Below, piece by piece: positions 17,295-26,199 of a DNA stretch of 64,000 bases. The notes below the pieces were generated by a model. That model made no database searches and had not been told where the DNA came from. It saw nothing but the letters and a program-made list of their open reading frames with translations. Numbering within the stretch: the stretch's first letter is position 1; each line of letters begins with the position of its first letter. The stretch spans positions 1 through 64,000 of the forward strand of contig JBBQPM010000002.1 in the NCBI GenBank assembly GCA_038217425.1, written 5' to 3'. The stretch comes from JAIEPT01 sp038217425. Its GTDB lineage: Bacteria > Planctomycetota > Planctomycetia > Gemmatales > Gemmataceae. A program made the position numbers and the translations under genes.

Positions 17295-19658
17295 ATGAAC
17301 GTGCGTAACCTCTTTGCCTGCTTGGGCTTGGCCGTTCTCCTTGGAGCCGCCTCGGCGTCCGCTCAGGAGAAAACACCCATGAAGTCGGAGGCGGACCTCA
17401 AGAAGGAATCCGCCGCCCTGCATGCGGAACTCGAGTTCCAGCAGAAGATCTTCAAGAACCAGTTCCTCGACGTCGAGCAGCAGCTGCGCAAGCTCGCGCG
17501 CCAGCTCGAACTGTCCGACCTGCAGTCGGACAAGGACGAAGCCAAGAACCTCGAAAAAATCCTCGAATTCGCCTCCAAGAAGGCGATCGGGCTGCAGTTC
17601 GACAAGTTGCTCGCGGAGCTGAAGAACAAGGATCTCAGCAACCTGCGCGATCTGAAGAACGCCCAGGACGCGACCAAGCGAATTGCCGACGATATCAAGA
17701 CCGTCATCAACATGCTCTACGAGGATCCCAGCGCCCAGGCCCGCAAGGAGCAGCAGAAGACGCTCGAAAAGATCGTCAAGGACATCGAAAAGGCGATCCA
17801 CAACGAGAAGGTCGCCAAGGCGCTCAACGAAAATCCCAAGACTGACAAAACGCAGGCCCAGAAGGCGCAAGAGCAGAATCTCAAGAACACCAAGCAGATC
17901 GCCAAAGATCTCGGCGGCGACGCCTCCAAGGACAAAGAGAAATTGAAGGGGGACTCCAAGGGCGCCGGCAAGAACGGCGACGAGGCGAGCAAGGCCAAGG
18001 ATCCCGGCGACAAGGATCAGCGTGCCGAGGCGAAGCCCGGCGGCGACAAGGACAACAAGGCAGCGGAAAAGGCTGACGGCAAGGAAGGCGACAAGTCCGC
18101 CCAGGCCGAGGGGGACAAGGGCGATAAAGGCGACAAGTCTGCGGCCGCCAAGTCGGGCGACAAATCCGACAAGGGCATGGGCGAACCCAAGGAGAGCAAA
18201 GACAAGGGCGACGCCCAGGCCAGCGCCAAAGACAACAAGGGCGACGACAAGGGCATGGGCGCCGCCAAGCCCGGCGATCCCAAGGATTCCGCCAATGCCA
18301 AGCCCGGAAATGACAAAAAAGAGGGGGACAAGTCCGCGTCCGCCAAGTCGGGCGACAAGTCCGACAAGGGCATGGGCGAACCCAAGGAGAGCAAGGGCGA
18401 CCCCCAGGCCAGTGCCAAGGATAACAAGGGCGATCCGATGAGCCCGCAAGCGGGCGCCAAGCCCGGCGACCCGAAAGACTCCGCCGGCGCCAAGCCCGGC
18501 AGCGACAAGAAAGAAGGCAAGCCCGGTTCCGGCGAGCCCAAGGATTCGAAGTCGGCCCAGGCCAAAGAAGGCAAGGGAGGCGACAAGTCCGCCGAAGCCA
18601 AGGCCGGTTCGCCCAAGGAAGGTTCGCCGAAGGCCGGCGAGCAATCGGGCCAAAAGTCGCAATCCAAGCCCGGCAGCCAGGATCAGGCGCAGGCCAAGAA
18701 GGGCGCCGACTCCCCGATGTCACCGATGTCGCCCCCCAGCCCCGGCCAGCAGTCTCAGGCCAAGGGAGACAATCAGCCCCCGCCGAGCGGTCAGTCGCCG
18801 CAACAGAATCAGCAGCAGCAGGAAATGCAGAAGCAGAAGAAACAGATCGAAGAGGCCGGCTACGACATGCAGAAGGCCCTCGACGAAATCGCCAAGAACA
18901 ACAAACAGCCCGCCAGTGAGGAGCAGCAGAAATCGATCGAAAAACTCGAAGCGGCCAAGAAGAAGCTCGAGCAGCTCCTCAACCAGCTCCGTGAAGAGGA
19001 ACTCGAACAGCTCCTGGCCCTGCTCGAGAAGCGCTGTGCGAAAATGCTCGCCATGCAGATCGAAGTCCGCGACAACACGGTGACGCTCGACAGCCTCGTG
19101 CAGAAAACGAACGACAAAAAGCCGACCCGCGAGCACAACCAGTCGTCGCTTCGCCTGGCCGATCGCGAAGGCGAGATCATCGACGAGGCCGACAAGGCGA
19201 TCGCGCTCCTCAAGGGCGAAGGCTCGGCGGTCGCGTTCCCCGAGGTCTTCCAGCAAGTTCGCGAGGACATGGATACCGTCAAGAAACGTCTGCTGCTGTC
19301 GAACACCGGCCCGATCACCGTCGGCGTCGAAAACGACATCATCGCGTCGCTCGAAGAAATGATCGCCGCCCTCAAGAAGGCGAAGAAAGATCTCGACAAC
19401 AAGAAGACTCCGCCGGGCGGCGGCAGCCCGCCTCCTCCGGGGCAACAGGATCAAAAGCTGCTCGACCAGATTGCCGAGCTGAAAATGATCCGCTCGATGC
19501 AGGTTCGGGTCAACTCCCGCACCACCGACTACGGCCGAGCCTACCCCGGCGAACAAGCCAACGACGGCACCATTCGCCGAGAACTGGGCAATCTGGGCGA
19601 GCGCCAGGATCGCATCTTCGACATCGTGCAAAAGATCGCCCGCGGCGACAACCGGTAG
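17295..19658 (+). CDS. Large exported coiled-coil protein with Lys/Asp/Gly-rich low-complexity region
   Basis: A 787-residue protein with a signal peptide (cleavage after about A23) and GAGGAA before the ATG at 17295. Residues 25-210 form charged coiled coils; about 215-515 is low complexity built on GDK, SGDKSDKGMGEPKES, KPGDPKDS and similar words; about 530-787 is again helical (Gln-rich, then EELEQLLALLEKR). It ends with an RTTDYGRAYPGEQAND region. A segment of about 115 bases is duplicated inside the gene (about 18130-18250 and 18324-18436). I recognise no enzyme; a periplasmic structural role is plausible. It leads a run of exported proteins on the plus strand. Confidence 0.72.
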   Translation: MNVRNLFACLGLAVLLGAASASAQEKTPMKSEADLKKESAALHAELEFQQKIFKNQFLDVEQQLRKLARQLELSDLQSDKDEAKNLEKILEFASKKAIGLQFDKLLAELKNKDLSNLRDLKNAQDATKRIADDIKTVINMLYEDPSAQARKEQQKTLEKIVKDIEKAIHNEKVAKALNENPKTDKTQAQKAQEQNLKNTKQIAKDLGGDASKDKEKLKGDSKGAGKNGDEASKAKDPGDKDQRAEAKPGGDKDNKAAEKADGKEGDKSAQAEGDKGDKGDKSAAAKSGDKSDKGMGEPKESKDKGDAQASAKDNKGDDKGMGAAKPGDPKDSANAKPGNDKKEGDKSASAKSGDKSDKGMGEPKESKGDPQASAKDNKGDPMSPQAGAKPGDPKDSAGAKPGSDKKEGKPGSGEPKDSKSAQAKEGKGGDKSAEAKAGSPKEGSPKAGEQSGQKSQSKPGSQDQAQAKKGADSPMSPMSPPSPGQQSQAKGDNQPPPSGQSPQQNQQQQEMQKQKKQIEEAGYDMQKALDEIAKNNKQPASEEQQKSIEKLEAAKKKLEQLLNQLREEELEQLLALLEKRCAKMLAMQIEVRDNTVTLDSLVQKTNDKKPTREHNQSSLRLADREGEIIDEADKAIALLKGEGSAVAFPEVFQQVREDMDTVKKRLLLSNTGPITVGVENDIIASLEEMIAALKKAKKDLDNKKTPPGGGSPPPPGQQDQKLLDQIAELKMIRSMQVRVNSRTTDYGRAYPGEQANDGTIRRELGNLGERQDRIFDIVQKIARGDNR

Positions 19659-19662
19659 ACGG

Positions 19663-19724
19663 TTTTTCCGAACCGGAAGCGTAAGCGACGATATTTTTCC
19701 GAGCCGGAAGCGTAAGCGACGATA
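19663..19724. repeat. Tandem pair of the CCGGAAGCGTAAGCGACG dispersed repeat
   Basis: Two consecutive 31-base units (19663-19693 and 19694-19724) read TTTTTCCG(A/G)ACCGGAAGC... and differ by one base. A third, single copy of the core lies at 43743-43770. The pair sits right behind the coiled-coil gene stop. Confidence 0.85.
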
Positions 19725-19782
19725 TTTATTGGTATTTTGATATTTCACTCCAGTCCTCCACGACCCTGAAACGGGGATAGCC

Positions 19783-20898
19783 ATGAAAGCCTTGCATGTG
19801 AGTTTGGCCCTTCTCTTGGCCGGAACGACTTCGCTCTCGGCTCAGGACAAAAAGACGCCTCCCGGCGAAAAACGCATCGTCACCTTCAGTTCGCTGGAGG
19901 CGCTCGACGTTTCGGCAGCCAAGACCCAGGCCAAGGCCTGGCTCAAGGAAGCCGGCAAGACGGACGCCGCGACCAACGCCAAGTTCGACGCCGTCTGGGC
20001 ACAGGAAAATACGTCGCTGCTCGAACGGGTGGCGCAAACGCTGGTTCTCGGTGATGCCAACGCCGCCCAGATGATGCGTGACATCCGCGACCCGGCGATT
20101 CCCGCGCCGACCGTCATCCCCGAATTCTTCAAGGACGCCAGCAAGTCCGCCTTCCTGCGGAATAACCTCGCCGTCGCCTACGCCCGAGCCCTGTCCCAGC
20201 GTAAGGTGCATGAAGAGGCGCTCGAAGTCCTCAAACTCGTCAAGGCCGAGCAAGTTATCGACCCGGCGAGCTACCTCTTCTATCGCTCGCTCACCGAGCA
20301 TGCCCTGCTGCAAAAGGCCGAGGCGTCCAAGACCATCTTCCGGCTAATCGAAGACGTGAACGGCTCGCCGGAACGGTACAAGACCGTCGCGGCTCTCATG
20401 CTTCTCGATATGCAGACCTGGAAGGAAAAGGATCTGAGCGCCATCGGCCGAAAAATGAACGTCATCAAGGACCGCCTGGAAATCGCCCGCGGCGGCCCCA
20501 AGACGCAAAAGCTGCAAAAGGAAGTCGTCCTTCGCCTCGACGAAATCATTAAGGAACTCGAGAACAAGAGCAAGGGGGGCGGCGGTGGCGGAGGCGGCGG
20601 CGGCCAGGGCGATCCCAACGGCGGCGGCTGCCCCAGCGGCGGCGAATCTCCAGGCTCCGGCCCCGCGGGCGGCATGAATCCCAGCGCCCCCGCGGCCGAT
20701 TCCGGCATCCCCCCGGGACAATCGACCGGCAAAGTCGATCCAGTCGCCTACAAGAAACTGCACGAGCAATGGAACACGCTCCCCCCCAAGGCCAAGGAAG
20801 AAGCCCTGCAAAAGCTGTCGCAGCACTTACCCCCGCGCCAGCGTGAAGCGGTCGAGAATTTCTTCCGCAACCTGGCGACCCCGATTATCCGTAAGTGA
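19783..20898 (+). CDS. Exported protein of unknown function with Gly-rich linker
   Basis: A 371-residue protein with a signal peptide (MKALHVSLALLLAGTTSLSA). The mature N-terminal 240 residues are helical and TPR-like in character (YARALSQRKVHEEALEVLKLVKAEQ). A poly-Gly/Pro linker follows at about 265-320, then a C-terminal helical segment (KLHEQWNTLPPKAKEEALQKLSQHLPPRQREAVENFFRNL) that looks like a short conserved docking motif. It lies between the low-complexity protein and an NPCBM-like protein, probably coexpressed. No family assignment. Confidence 0.65.
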   Translation: MKALHVSLALLLAGTTSLSAQDKKTPPGEKRIVTFSSLEALDVSAAKTQAKAWLKEAGKTDAATNAKFDAVWAQENTSLLERVAQTLVLGDANAAQMMRDIRDPAIPAPTVIPEFFKDASKSAFLRNNLAVAYARALSQRKVHEEALEVLKLVKAEQVIDPASYLFYRSLTEHALLQKAEASKTIFRLIEDVNGSPERYKTVAALMLLDMQTWKEKDLSAIGRKMNVIKDRLEIARGGPKTQKLQKEVVLRLDEIIKELENKSKGGGGGGGGGGQGDPNGGGCPSGGESPGSGPAGGMNPSAPAADSGIPPGQSTGKVDPVAYKKLHEQWNTLPPKAKEEALQKLSQHLPPRQREAVENFFRNLATPIIRK

Positions 20899-20903
20899 CA
20901 TCC

Positions 20904-20984
20904 GCGAAAGCCCAGGGATGGCTATCCCTGGGGAGGCGCCACAATCGGCAGCGTTCCCCAGGGATAGCCATCCCTGGACTTTCG
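20904..20984. repeat. Palindromic repeat, CCAGGGATGGCTATCCCTGG family, copy 1
   Basis: The left arm begins CGAAAGCCCAGGGATGGC at 20905 and the right arm ends TCCCTGGACTTTCGG at 20984. Each arm contains a nearly perfect 20-base palindrome of its own. A second copy is at 51014-51077. Confidence 0.85.
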
Positions 20985-21015
20985 GCATTTTATTACCGTC
21001 GGCTGAGGTACTTCC

Positions 21016-22191
21016 ATGCGCTCCTTGTTTTTGCTCTTGGTCCTTACCTCCTGCGCCCGCGCTCAAGACGATGAAATCCGCTCCCTCACCGGCAAGAACC
21101 TCGTCGGCGTCCTTACGCAAATCACCAGCACGGACGTCCTCGTGACTTCCAAGACAGGCCCCGTCGCCACGCCCCTCGCCAAGGTTCTCGCGATTCAGCT
21201 GGGCAAGAAACGCTCCATCGACGGCGTCAAGCACACCCGCGTCACGCTGCTCGACGGCTCCGTGCTCCATTGCCAAAAAGTGACCCTCAAAGGCAAGTCG
21301 GCGGAACTCGCCCTGATCTCAGGTCTCCAGGCGACGTTGCCGATGAACGTCATCACCTCGATCCTGCGCGATGCCGAGAATCAGGGCGTGCAGAAAAAAT
21401 GGAACGAGCTGGTCAAGCAGCGAACGCAGACTGACTTTCTGGTCATCCTTCGCGACGGCGATCTGAATCCGCTCGCCGGACTGATCGGCGATGCCGACGA
21501 AGCCGGGCAGAAGATCAGTTTCAAGCGCGACGGCGCCCCCGACGCGATCCAGGCTTCGCTCGACAAAGTGCACGGCCTCATCTTCTTTCGCACGGAGGAT
21601 GTCGCCGAGCCGCCGTTCTGCAAAGTTTACGACAAGGACGGTTCGCTCCTCCTCGCCGCCAAGATCAGCTTCGAAAAGGACGTTCTCACCCTCGGTACCA
21701 CCTTCGGCGCCAAGCTGAGCCTCAGACGCGAAGGTCTGAGTCTGCTTGACTTTAATATGGGTAAATTGACGTATCTTTCGGACTTGCAGCCGGCCCGTAT
21801 CGAGGAAGATTTCGGCCTGGGCGCCCTGGCCAAGTTCCAGAAGGACGTGAATCTCTTCGACGTCGATCCGCTGCAACTCGAAGGCGTGCCCAATCCCAAG
21901 GGATTGTCGATTCATGGCTACACGGAGCTCGAGTACGATCTCGGCGGTCAGTTCAAGGATCTCAAGGGGATCCTACGCATCGACCCGCGCACCGGACCTG
22001 ACAACCAGGCAAACGTAAGCATTTATTGCGACGGCGAGAAGCAGTTTCAGGAATTGATCACTATCAAGGCGAACAAGTCGATCTCGATCAACGTCAAGGA
22101 CGTGCAGCGTCTGAAGATCGTCGTGGCCGGCGCCAACGAAGCCAATCTCTTCAGCTCGGTCACCTTTGCGGAAGCGCGCGTCAGCCAGTAG
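21016..22191 (+). CDS. Exported protein with C-terminal NPCBM-like domain
   Basis: A 391-residue protein with a signal peptide (MRSLFLLLVLTSCARA; an LTSC lipobox is possible). The middle has repeated short beta units (LDGSVLHCQKV, LRDGDLNPLAGLIG) of the kind seen in planctomycete proteins. The last 110 residues (HGYTELEYDLGGQFKDLKG, then VAGANEANLFSSVTFAEARV) resemble the NPCBM carbohydrate-binding domain. It overlaps the convergent 122-residue gene by 11 bases. Role: probably binds glycans or an envelope component. Confidence 0.68.
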   Translation: MRSLFLLLVLTSCARAQDDEIRSLTGKNLVGVLTQITSTDVLVTSKTGPVATPLAKVLAIQLGKKRSIDGVKHTRVTLLDGSVLHCQKVTLKGKSAELALISGLQATLPMNVITSILRDAENQGVQKKWNELVKQRTQTDFLVILRDGDLNPLAGLIGDADEAGQKISFKRDGAPDAIQASLDKVHGLIFFRTEDVAEPPFCKVYDKDGSLLLAAKISFEKDVLTLGTTFGAKLSLRREGLSLLDFNMGKLTYLSDLQPARIEEDFGLGALAKFQKDVNLFDVDPLQLEGVPNPKGLSIHGYTELEYDLGGQFKDLKGILRIDPRTGPDNQANVSIYCDGEKQFQELITIKANKSISINVKDVQRLKIVVAGANEANLFSSVTFAEARVSQ

Positions 22192-22549
22192 CCTGGCGAA
22201 ACGGGCTGACCTCATAGCCCATCTTGACGAGGGCTTGCGCGAAACGCTCCCCGGCTGCGATGGCGGAGGGACTGTCGACCTGGGCGGCGGCGATGGCCAA
22301 ATACCAGAATCGATAGCGATCGCGCGGCGGCAAGTCCTTTGGGTCGAGCCCCAGTTCGCGGACGGCATCGGGGTCCCAGCGAAGCTTTTTGAGCCAGGTG
22401 GCGAGTTCGCGCCAGGAAATCCCGCCACAAACCAGAGTTCCGTCCAGGTAGATTTTTCGCCCGATGAGGACGTGCAGAAATCCGGGGAAGTTTCCCCGAA
22501 CCGCCTCATTTTTTTTGAGGCGGTTGAGCAAGGCGCCGAGTGCATCCAT
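22181..22549 (-). CDS. Hypothetical protein
   Basis: A 122-residue soluble protein; the ATG at 22549 follows CAGGGGG at a suitable distance, better than the ATG at 22567. The sequence has a basic N-terminus (LNRLKKNEAVRG) and YLDGTLVCGGISWRELATWLKKLRWDP, with DPKDLPPRDRYRFWYLAIAAAQVDSPSAIAAGERF near the end, probably helical. I recognise no family. It is convergent with the NPCBM-like gene, overlapping its stop by 11 bases. Confidence 0.55.
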   Translation of the reverse strand: MDALGALLNRLKKNEAVRGNFPGFLHVLIGRKIYLDGTLVCGGISWRELATWLKKLRWDPDAVRELGLDPKDLPPRDRYRFWYLAIAAAQVDSPSAIAAGERFAQALVKMGYEVSPFRQATG

Positions 22550-22734
22550 TGCAACCCCCTGATTCAATCCCTTGGCGATACGAGCGAACGATTTCGAGGT
22601 GTTTATATTTTACCCGTGTTGCCCAGTTTCTCAATGCGAACTCGGCCTGTTTTTTTCAGATTTTACATTTTCTCCAGATCGGCTGGAATACCCAGCCAAC
22701 TTCAAGAAAAGTGGGCAAATTCGCCCGAATACTG

Positions 22735-22764
22735 TTGACATGTTCACTGGATTTATGCTACAAA
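22735..22764 (+). promoter_or_regulatory. Sigma-70-like promoter for the EF-hand gene
   Basis: TTGACA at 22735-22740 and TACAAA at 22759-22764 are spaced 18 bases apart, and a TATGCT lies at 22754. Just upstream is GGGCAAATTCGCCC (about 22713-22726), an imperfect palindrome that could be an operator. The match to the -35 consensus is exact; function is inferred. Confidence 0.4.
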
Positions 22765-22789
22765 GGATATGGAGGTCGACCTCGCCTTT

Positions 22790-22849
22790 CGTTGGGCAAG
22801 CGGGCTCGCTTGCATTGCAGTCCCACGCAAGCGAGCCGCTTGCCCTACG
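22790..22849. repeat. Hairpin repeat (GGGCAAGCGGCTCGCTTGC type)
   Basis: CGTTGGGCAAGCGGGCTCGC at 22790 onward pairs with the right arm 22827-22849, with one extra base and one mismatch in the stem, leaving a loop of about 13 bases. No second copy was found in the window. Confidence 0.75.
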
Positions 22850-22969
22850 AGTGGAGCAATTACGTGAGCGGTACGTCTACCCGTGAGAAATCGATGAGAC
22901 CCGGCAAAAAGCGCTGGCAAGTCGCGTCTGCGCTGTGATAGACTGAAGCATTCGTTTTGGAGAACTTTC

Positions 22970-24019
22970 ATGTGCCGCACTTTCCTGGGATTCGTGTTCT
23001 CGCTGACGCTATTCGCTGGGTTCGCTCAGGCGCAATTCCGCTTCGGCGGCGGCGGCCCCCCTGGCGGCGGTATGATGGGCAGCGACCCGGCCAAAACCTT
23101 CGACTTTCTCTCGCGCGGTCGCCCCTTCTTCCTCATCAGCGAAACCCGCTCCCTGCGCGAACCGCTGACGCAGTATGCCAAGGAAAAAGGAATCACGAAC
23201 GATCAAATCACGCGCGACCAGTTTGTCGCGTTCATGAGTCAGATGAAGGCCAAGATGCCCGCGCCCGGCTCGGCTCCGGTGTCGCCGGGCGGACCGCCCG
23301 GTTTTGCTCCTTCCGGAACCACGCCGCCTTCGTCCGTGGCCGCGCCGGCGCCCGGCGCGCCCGGTTCGACCGACTTCTTTACCAAGTTGGCCGAGACCGA
23401 GTTCAAACGCCGTGACGACAACGGCGACGGCAAGCTCAATCGGGACGAAATGTCCAGCAGCCTGCGCCGCGCCATCGATGAGTACGATCGCAATAAGGAC
23501 AGCCTCATCGACTACGAGGAATTCAAAGTCTACTTCCTCGCCAGCATGGTCAACCGCGGCAACGATTCCGGCTCGTCCGGTAACAACCCGCAGGCGCCGA
23601 AAGTCAATCCCGTGCACATCCTGATCGAAGACGATTCGGAATTGCGCCCCACCGTCATTCGCGTCGGCAAACTCCCCAAGGATTTGCCGAGTTGGTTCAA
23701 CGAACTCGACGCCGACTTGGACGGACAGGTCGCGCTGTACGAATGGCGCAAGGGGGGCAAGGATCTCGACGAATACAAGGAATGGGATCGCAATGATGAC
23801 GCTGTGATCACGCCGGAGGAAGCCCTGAGAAAAATCACGCTGGCGAGCAACAGCTCGAATAAGTCGGGATCAACGACGCCGTCGACATCAGCGTCCCCCT
23901 CGCGCGTCCCCGGCGGTTCGGGCGGCCCGCCCAGTTTTGGCGGGTTCGACCGCAGCCGCTTCGGTTCCGGCGGCCCCCCCGGTGGGTTCGGCGGGTTCAA
24001 AAAGAAGGACCGCAACTAA
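22970..24019 (+). CDS. Exported EF-hand protein
   Basis: A 349-residue protein with a signal peptide (MCRTFLGFVFSLTLFAGFAQA). Gly/Pro-rich stretches at both ends flank a core with four EF-hand-like loops: DDNGDGKLNRDE and DRNKDSLIDYEE in the first half of the core, DADLDGQVALYE and DRNDDAVITPEE in the second. Proteins of this type are frequent in planctomycetes and probably bind calcium in the periplasm or at the surface. An upstream promoter-like site is at 22735. No enzymatic domain is seen. Confidence 0.8.
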   Translation: MCRTFLGFVFSLTLFAGFAQAQFRFGGGGPPGGGMMGSDPAKTFDFLSRGRPFFLISETRSLREPLTQYAKEKGITNDQITRDQFVAFMSQMKAKMPAPGSAPVSPGGPPGFAPSGTTPPSSVAAPAPGAPGSTDFFTKLAETEFKRRDDNGDGKLNRDEMSSSLRRAIDEYDRNKDSLIDYEEFKVYFLASMVNRGNDSGSSGNNPQAPKVNPVHILIEDDSELRPTVIRVGKLPKDLPSWFNELDADLDGQVALYEWRKGGKDLDEYKEWDRNDDAVITPEEALRKITLASNSSNKSGSTTPSTSASPSRVPGGSGGPPSFGGFDRSRFGSGGPPGGFGGFKKKDRN

Positions 24020-24082
24020 GGTCGCTTTTTCTCTGCGCCTGCTCTACCATGAAGAGGGCGAATCGCCCTGCAAGGAGCAGAC

Positions 24083-25405
24083 ATGGAGGAGAAACTCTCC
24101 CCGGCCGAAAAAGTTAAGCAATTCCCCAGCGCCCCCGGCGTCTATCTCATGAAGGACGCCCAGGGACGAGTGATCTACGTCGGCAAGGCGAAGAACCTAC
24201 GCAACCGCGCCAGCCATTACTTCACCAAGGCCGCGGTCCTCGAAGCGCGGACCGTCGATCTCGTAAAGCTCATCGCCGACATCGACTTCATCCCCTCGGA
24301 CACCGAGGTCGACGCGCTGCTCATGGAAGCGCGACTCATCAAGGACATTCAGCCGCGCTTCAACGTCGAACTCAAGGACAACAAAACGTTTCCGTATCTG
24401 CAGATCCGCATCCGCGAGGACTACCCGCGCGTGGAGTTCACGCGCAACCCGCGCCGCAAGGGCGTCAAACTGTACGGGCCGTTCACGAGCGCGAAGAGTT
24501 TGCGCGCGGCGCTGCAAGTGCTGCAACGGATCTTCAAGTTTCGCACCTGCGGCCTGGACATCCGCGCCGATGAGGCGCGTTGGCGTTGGTTTCGGCCGTG
24601 TCTGCTCGCCAGCATCCGCCAATGTACGGCGCCGTGCGATCTGCGGATTTCGAAGGAGGATTATCGCAAGCAAATCCGCGGCCTTCGGCTGGTGCTCGAA
24701 GGGAAGAAGTCGCGTTTGCTGCGCGAGATGGAGGCCGACATGGCCCAGGCGAGCAAAGATTTGCAATTCGAAAAGGCGGCCCGCATCCGCGACGAAGTCA
24801 AGGCGCTGCGCAGCCTGAGTCTGCGCGGCGAAGTCGACAAAGACGTGCAGCCCGAGGTGTTTCAGATCGAGCCGAAGAAGGGTTTGGCCGGACTGCGAAA
24901 GGTCCTCGGCCTGGCGAAGTTGCCGCGCACGATCGAGGGGATCGACATCGCGCATCTGAGCGGACAGGAGACGGTAGCGTCGCTGGTGTCGTTCATCGAC
25001 GGCTTGCCATACAAGAGCGGTTATCGGCGTTTCAAGATTCGTACGGTCGAGGGAGTCGACGACTTCGCCTCGATCCGCGAGGTGATCTCGCGGCGTTTTC
25101 GCGACACGACCCTCAAGGGGGAGTACGGCGAAGACGCGGTGTTCCCCGACATCGTCTTGATCGACGGCGGCAAGGGCCAGTTGAGTGCGGCGGCGGAGGT
25201 TTTTCGCTTCCTGGGCAAGGAGCCGCCGTGCCTGATTTCGCTGGCGAAGCGCGACGAGGAAATCTATCGTCCCGGCGACGCGGAGCCGATCCGCCTGAGC
25301 CGACATTCCGCTGCCCTTCGGCTCTTGCAATACGTCCGCGACGAGGCGCATCGCTTCGCGCAGCATTATCATCATCTGCTGCGCAAGAAAAAATTAGGCG
25401 AGTAA
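24083..25405 (+). CDS. uvrC: Compact UvrC-like excinuclease subunit, lacking the usual C-terminal HhH region
   Basis: A 440-residue protein, versus about 600 for typical UvrC. The N-terminal GIY-YIG nuclease (GVYLMKDA at 19 and IYVGKAKNLRNR at 31, with catalytic-type R40 and E82) is followed by four Cys (C156, C173, C181, C185) in the spacing of the UvrC iron-sulfur site, a UVR motif at about 203-238, and a C-terminal RNase H-like nuclease with IEGIDIAHLSG, IVLIDGGKGQL and RDEAHRFA. It ends right after that domain, with no helix-hairpin-helix pair, and the stretch between UVR and RNase H is about 100 residues shorter than in E. coli. It could act in nucleotide excision repair or as a divergent paralog. 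Confidence 0.85.
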   Translation: MEEKLSPAEKVKQFPSAPGVYLMKDAQGRVIYVGKAKNLRNRASHYFTKAAVLEARTVDLVKLIADIDFIPSDTEVDALLMEARLIKDIQPRFNVELKDNKTFPYLQIRIREDYPRVEFTRNPRRKGVKLYGPFTSAKSLRAALQVLQRIFKFRTCGLDIRADEARWRWFRPCLLASIRQCTAPCDLRISKEDYRKQIRGLRLVLEGKKSRLLREMEADMAQASKDLQFEKAARIRDEVKALRSLSLRGEVDKDVQPEVFQIEPKKGLAGLRKVLGLAKLPRTIEGIDIAHLSGQETVASLVSFIDGLPYKSGYRRFKIRTVEGVDDFASIREVISRRFRDTTLKGEYGEDAVFPDIVLIDGGKGQLSAAAEVFRFLGKEPPCLISLAKRDEEIYRPGDAEPIRLSRHSAALRLLQYVRDEAHRFAQHYHHLLRKKKLGE

Positions 25406-25424
25406 CTTGAGCGTCAACCGATCC

Positions 25425-26175
25425 GGGCAGCTATTTCGAAATGATCGGCCGGCCCCGTTCGGAGGCGGACCACTACGTATTCCACGCGGTGGATCTCAAG
25501 GCCATCGAGCGTCGGCTGGACGGGTTACTTCGAGCCGAAGGACGAGAATCGGCCGCTCCATTTCGCGGAGGTCTTGTTCCACAAGTAGGAAAACGCCTAC
25601 GCGAATCTGTTCGCCAAGGTGTTCCTGAAACTCGAGCAGGAGCCGACGCGAGACTGGCAAGCCGTGATCTTCTTCGAATCGGAGAACTTACTGCCTGCGG
25701 TAGAGAATCCATACGAAGATTTGCTCGGGAGCAAACGCGTCAAGCGTGTTTATCTGCGGACGCTGCCGGAGGGACCGGAGAGCGGATTTGGGCTTTCGAT
25801 CCTGAAGTTGGCGACGAAGCCGCGAACGAGATCGCTCGCGATGTTCCCTCACTCGTGAAACGCCTTCGGCGTGTCGTGAAAACAAAGCGGATCGAAGCGA
25901 AGCTGTTAGAGTTGATCGAATACGTCGTGATCTCGAGATTGAGCGGTCTGTCCAAAGAGGAGGTGCGCGTCATGCTAGGCTTGAACGACTACAAGAAATC
26001 GCGGTTCTATCAGGAAGCCCGTCAAGACGGCATTGATGAGGGCATCGAGAAGGGAAGACAGGATGAGCTTCAAGAAAACATCCGTAAGATGGCGTCGAAA
26101 GGGTTCGATGCCAAGCAGATTTCGGACGTGCTCGATATCGACGTCAAGATCGTGAGAAAGAACTTGAAGAAGTAG
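25425..26175 (+). pseudogene. Decayed DUF2887 (Rpn/PD-(D/E)XK nuclease-type) gene
   Basis: The protein can only be read by switching frames. Frame 1 gives YFEMIGRPRSEADHYVFHAV and LKAIERRLDG. A frameshift near 25520 moves to a second frame with YFEPKDENRPLHFAEVLFHK, a TAG at 25586-25588 where homologs usually have Gln, and ENAYANLFAKVFLKLEQEP up to about 25810. It then returns to frame 1 for EAANEIARDVPSLVKRLRRVV and LSKEEVRVMLGLNDYKKSRFYQEARQ to the end. This is a DUF2887-family gene with two frameshifts and one nonsense codon, so it should be inactive. The 3' end is repeated downstream. Confidence 0.75.
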
Positions 26176-26199
26176 ATCATTGGCAAGAGGACTCGAGTC

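Larger units (their letters stand above)
22550..22969. other. Intergenic region with promoter-like and hairpin elements
   Basis: About 420 bases between the divergent minus-strand hypothetical gene and the EF-hand gene. ORFs inside it on both strands are short and unconvincing. It contains a promoter-like TTGACA region (22735-22764) and the 22790-22849 hairpin repeat, both described separately. The 5' 130 bases are AT-richer than the surroundings. Confidence 0.5.

Noticed and set aside
17232..18662. 476-codon minus-strand ORF with Leu/Val/Gly runs
   Set aside because: It is the complement of the Lys/Asp/Gly-rich low-complexity coding region and has no start signals.
19663..19724. Possible CRISPR repeats
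   Set aside because: The two 31-base units are directly adjacent, with no spacers, and the third copy is 24 kb away; no cas genes are present.
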